Shown one piece after another: positions 6,023 to 8,087 of a stretch of 8,087 nt of DNA. Both the position numbers and the translations under genes were made by a program. Below the pieces are notes generated by a model that was given only the letters and a program-made list of their open reading frames with translations, ran no database searches and was not told the origin of the DNA. The stretch's first letter is position 1. Every line of letters starts with the position of its first letter. Location of the stretch: contig DQHT01000140.1 in the NCBI GenBank assembly GCA_003531115.1, positions 69,388 to 77,474 on the forward strand. Reading direction: 5' to 3'. Origin of the DNA: Bacteroidota bacterium (GTDB lineage Bacteria > Bacteroidota > Bacteroidia > UBA8524).

Positions 6023-6088
6023 GTGGGAAGGATGTAATTTTTTGTTCGAATTATATAAGCATTCCGATTGCCTCCACTCCTAGGTTTG
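6023..6088 (+). promoter_or_regulatory. Composite promoter/activator element, copy 2 (before the hydrolase gene)
   Basis: GTGGGAAGGATGTAA (6023-6037), ATTATATAAG (6050-6059) and the exact -7 consensus TAGGTTTG (6081-6088) have the same internal spacing as the element at 2477-2542: every part is offset by the same 3546 bases. ATGTAA and ATATAA are again 21 bases apart. No TTTG lies at the normal -33 distance; the second box occupies that place. The -7 element implies transcription starting near 6094-6096, giving a leader of about 23 bases. Confidence 0.6.
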
Positions 6089-6117
6089 TAACTATTCTGA
6101 ATCAGGAATCACCAACA

Positions 6118-6981
6118 ATGGAAACAAGGGAAAAAGGCTATGATCTCGTGGTCAATGTAAATAATTTTAACCTGTCGTACAATGATGTTGGGGAGGGGAA
6201 TATCCCGATCATCTTTTTACATGGGTTTCCTTTCGACAAATCCATGTGGCAGATACAGATCGATTTTTTGAGGGCTACCCAACGTCTAATTGCCTGTGAT
6301 ATCCGGGGATTTGGTAATTCTTCAGACGAAAATTCGGCACTCAGCATGGATCTTTTTGCGGAAGACCTGATCGCTTTTATGGATAAGTTGGCGATTGATA
6401 AAGCGATCATTTGCGGATTATCGATGGGTGGCTTCATTGCCTTCAATGCGCAGAAAAGATTTCCGGATCGTTTTGCAGCGATGATATTATGTGACACGCA
6501 ATGTATTGCCGACACAGAAGGGGTGAAAGAAAACCGCCTCAAGGTCATTGATGAAATAGCCCTTAAAGGAGCCGCTGACTTCAACGAAGAATTTATAACG
6601 AAGGTTTTCCATAAGGATTCCTTAACGAACAAAAAAGGCCTGGTTAGCAAATTGAGGAGCGTGGTTTTTGCCAATTCCCAGCATATCATTTGCCAGGGAT
6701 TGCTGGCCCTTGCCGGTCGTTCAGAAACCTGCTCAACCCTGCATGATATCCAGGTACCGACCCTCATCATTTGCGGAAGGGAAGATGAGATAACACCTCT
6801 GCAGGAGTCGGAGTTTATGCATGAAAATATAAAAGGCTCAACCTTCCGTATCATCGAACAAGCCGGTCATGTATCCAACCTCGAAGAACCCTGGGAATTC
6901 AATAAAATTTTGCTTGAATTTTTGGGCACATTAAATCAGGAGCTCCCTGTAAATATTAGCGGGTATCAGTGGAGTTTTTAG
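6118..6981 (+). CDS. Alpha/beta hydrolase
   Basis: This 287-residue protein has the complete alpha/beta-hydrolase fold. The oxyanion-hole segment is FLHGFPFDKSMW (33-44). The second strand ends in ACDIRGFGNS (59-68). The nucleophile elbow is CGLSMGG (99-105) with S102, the acid is D223 in CGREDEITP (219-227), and the base is H251 in QAGHVSNLEEP (248-258). Between them a short helical cap (about 130-200) covers the active site. It resembles 3-oxoadipate enol-lactonases and related carboxylic ester hydrolases, but no pathway genes are nearby, so the substrate is left open. No signal peptide is visible. ATG 6118 is the only start upstream of the oxyanion strand. It appears to be a single-gene unit with a good -7 element; its stop codon is followed directly by an octamer repeat array instead of a hairpin terminator. 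Confidence 0.93.
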   Translation: METREKGYDLVVNVNNFNLSYNDVGEGNIPIIFLHGFPFDKSMWQIQIDFLRATQRLIACDIRGFGNSSDENSALSMDLFAEDLIAFMDKLAIDKAIICGLSMGGFIAFNAQKRFPDRFAAMILCDTQCIADTEGVKENRLKVIDEIALKGAADFNEEFITKVFHKDSLTNKKGLVSKLRSVVFANSQHIICQGLLALAGRSETCSTLHDIQVPTLIICGREDEITPLQESEFMHENIKGSTFRIIEQAGHVSNLEEPWEFNKILLEFLGTLNQELPVNISGYQWSF

Positions 6982-7059
6982 GTGGGACTGTGCGATCGTA
7001 TGACTGTAGGATCGTAGGACTGTAGGTGGGACTGTGAGACTGAGGGATCGTGGGATCGT
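6982..7059 (+). repeat. Octamer tandem array, GTRGGA(CT/TC), nine units
   Basis: Starting at the base after the TAG of the hydrolase gene are GTGGGACT, GTGCGATC, GTATGACT, GTAGGATC and GTAGGACT, then a half unit GTAG, then GTGGGACT, GTGAGACT, GAGGGATC, GTGGGATC and a final GT. Every unit has G at 1 and GA at 5-6, and ends in either CT or TC. The 8-base period is kept without slips except for the 4-base half unit, while individual units vary. The array takes up most of the 100-base gap between two convergent genes and ends 22 bases before the stop codon of the YwqK-like gene. It is not a CRISPR and has no coding sense. Confidence 0.85.
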
Positions 7060-7081
7060 TTTAAAAGTTTGTTCTGCGAAA

Positions 7082-8087
7082 TCATTTTTCACACAACGTT
7101 AAAGGCACGTCATAAATAATGGAAGTGATCCAGAAATTATCCATGGCATGGAAGATAATTTCCTTCTTATTGCTCTTACTTAGGCCGACAATGATCCCAT
7201 AGGCCCGGGTCCCGATGGCATAATAAACATAGTTGGCATTATTGGCCAGCTCAAGAAAAGGAGCTTCGCTGCAGTTAGTAACCTTGTAAAGGGTAAAATC
7301 GAATCCTTGCCAATACTCCTGTGCCAGGGAGTCATAATAACATTCCCACAGACTGATCTGAATGGTCGTATCGTTTATCGTTTTCAAATAATAATGTTGA
7401 ACAGTCGTGTCGCGCAGAGGGTATTTGGTTTTCAGGATCGGACCCCCTTCCTCTTCAAGCTTTTCCATTACCACGGATGTTGTTCCTTCATAATAGGGTA
7501 TTAGCAGCGTTTCAACTCGTATGGATGTTATGGTATCTTTTTGCAATTGCCCTTGAATATCCCACTCCTGTATTTTTAAAAACTGTCCTTCCTGGGTTCG
7601 CACCGATTCCTTCATGCCATTGGCAAAATAGGTGCTTTTGTGCCAGTAATAGCTAAGGTTTACGGGTTCGCCGGTCATGTTTACATAAAAACTATCCTGC
7701 CATTTTACCCGCACATTCCAACAGTAACAAATCTCCCGGGAACCTAACTGAATGGTATCGCATTTTTCATACCTGAGGCAAGCGACAGGGAAACCATCCC
7801 GATAAAATTCGTACGATTTTATGGAGCCGTTTTCGTACCACATTTTTGTTGCTTCACTGTTTGAATCCTTATATACTTCGAGAACCAGATCCCCCTTTTC
7901 ATTGAAATTTTTTCTCCAGAAAGTACCGTTCATGTCCGTTCCATATTCTGAACGTTTTATTCCTTGCTTGTCAAAATTTTGTTGATGGATCATTTTACCC
8001 GAGTCATTCGCGGTGCCTACAGATTTGACACTTCCATCGAGATAGAAATAACGAACCGTACCAACTGTAACCCCATCTTTTTTAGGA
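7082..8087 (-). CDS. YwqK/MORN-like repeat protein, C-terminal part (start outside window)
   Basis: The frame ending in TAA at 7082 stays open past the ATG at 7991-7993 to the window edge, and the extra 31 codons contain an in-family repeat, so the true start lies beyond 8087; 334 residues are visible. Numbered from the edge, aromatic-x-x-G-x-x-K/R motifs recur: FYLDGSVKS (14-22), NFDKQGIKR (37-45), NFNEKGDLVLE (60-70), WYENGSIKS (83-91), YFANGMKES (153-161) and EWDIQGQLQK (174-183). This is the pattern of YwqK/MORN_2-type beta-hairpin repeats, often found in exported proteins of Bacteroidota. The last 150 residues (185-334) lack the motif and match no family I know. Localisation cannot be judged without the N-terminus. 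Some homologues are labelled antitoxin-like, but nothing here supports that role. Confidence 0.82.
   Translation of the reverse strand, partial: PKKDGVTVGTVRYFYLDGSVKSVGTANDSGKMIHQQNFDKQGIKRSEYGTDMNGTFWRKNFNEKGDLVLEVYKDSNSEATKMWYENGSIKSYEFYRDGFPVACLRYEKCDTIQLGSREICYCWNVRVKWQDSFYVNMTGEPVNLSYYWHKSTYFANGMKESVRTQEGQFLKIQEWDIQGQLQKDTITSIRVETLLIPYYEGTTSVVMEKLEEEGGPILKTKYPLRDTTVQHYYLKTINDTTIQISLWECYYDSLAQEYWQGFDFTLYKVTNCSEAPFLELANNANYVYYAIGTRAYGIIVGLSKSNKKEIIFHAMDNFWITSIIYDVPLTLCEK

Noticed and set aside
6138..6854. 238-codon minus-strand frame inside the hydrolase gene
   Set aside because: The plus-strand frame has a complete catalytic triad and oxyanion motif. The minus frame is Ser/Ile/Lys-rich with no domain.
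5513..6981. Hydrolase, SRPBCC protein and M28 peptidase as a single degradation pathway
   Set aside because: The hydrolase is on the opposite strand and the three families are generalists with no shared substrate clue. Adjacency alone does not support a pathway.
6982..7059. Octamer array considered as a CRISPR or as a cyanobacterial HIP1-like palindrome
   Set aside because: Units are 8 bases with no spacers, so it is not a CRISPR. Only one unit (GCGATC) faintly resembles HIP1 and the repeats are not palindromic as a class.
7082..7993. YwqK-like protein as a toxin-antitoxin antitoxin starting at 7993
   Set aside because: The frame continues in family-like sequence to the window edge, so 7993 is not the start, and no toxin gene is adjacent in the window.

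Overview
The window looks like a stretch of chromosome from a member of the Bacteroidota. The evidence is an exact TAnnTTTG-type -7 promoter element, two type II lipoproteins (one with an acidic surface-export tag after the lipid cysteine), a small PorT-like outer-membrane beta-barrel, a YwqK/MORN-like repeat protein, and gene starts without strong Shine-Dalgarno sequences. A Saprospiraceae/Lewinella-like or related environmental lineage is possible but is only a guess. There are no rRNA, tRNA, transposase, phage, CRISPR or restriction genes. Most genes are housekeeping or accessory metabolism.

Layout. Positions 1-431 (minus) hold the N-terminal part of an FAD-dependent oxidoreductase, preceded by a hotdog-fold acyl-CoA thioesterase (505-930, minus). 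A strong terminator (957-1010) separates these from a surface-type lipoprotein (1043-1999, minus), and another hairpin (2082-2125) separates that from a tiny lipoprotein (2142-2399, minus). A divergent promoter region leads into an outer-membrane beta-barrel gene (2589-3176, plus), which ends in a strong terminator. A flavin-binding PNPOx-like protein (3239-3880, minus) diverges from an AlkA-type DNA glycosylase (about 3945-4550, plus). An AHSA1/SRPBCC protein (5513-5938, minus) and a secreted M28 zinc peptidase (4598-5503, minus) are 9 bases apart and probably cotranscribed. An alpha/beta hydrolase (6118-6981, plus) diverges from them. The right edge is the C-terminal part of a YwqK-like repeat protein (7082-8087, minus), cut by the window end. 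No gene-free stretch exceeds 300 bases.

The most interesting signals are non-coding. First, the upstream regions of the beta-barrel gene and the alpha/beta hydrolase share a three-part element with identical internal spacing: a GTGNGAAGGATGTAA box, a second ATTATRTAAG box placed so the ATRTAA cores are 21 bases apart, and a -7 element 28 bases further on. This suggests one activator controls both genes. Second, the convergent gap at 6982-7059 is filled by nine 8-base units, GTRGGA followed by CT or TC, starting directly after a stop codon. A shorter, weaker 8-base periodicity starts directly after the stop codon at 4550. Neither gap has a recognisable hairpin terminator, whereas the third convergent gap (3177-3238) has one and no octamers. 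I found no obvious multi-gene novel system such as a defence island or biosynthetic cluster.
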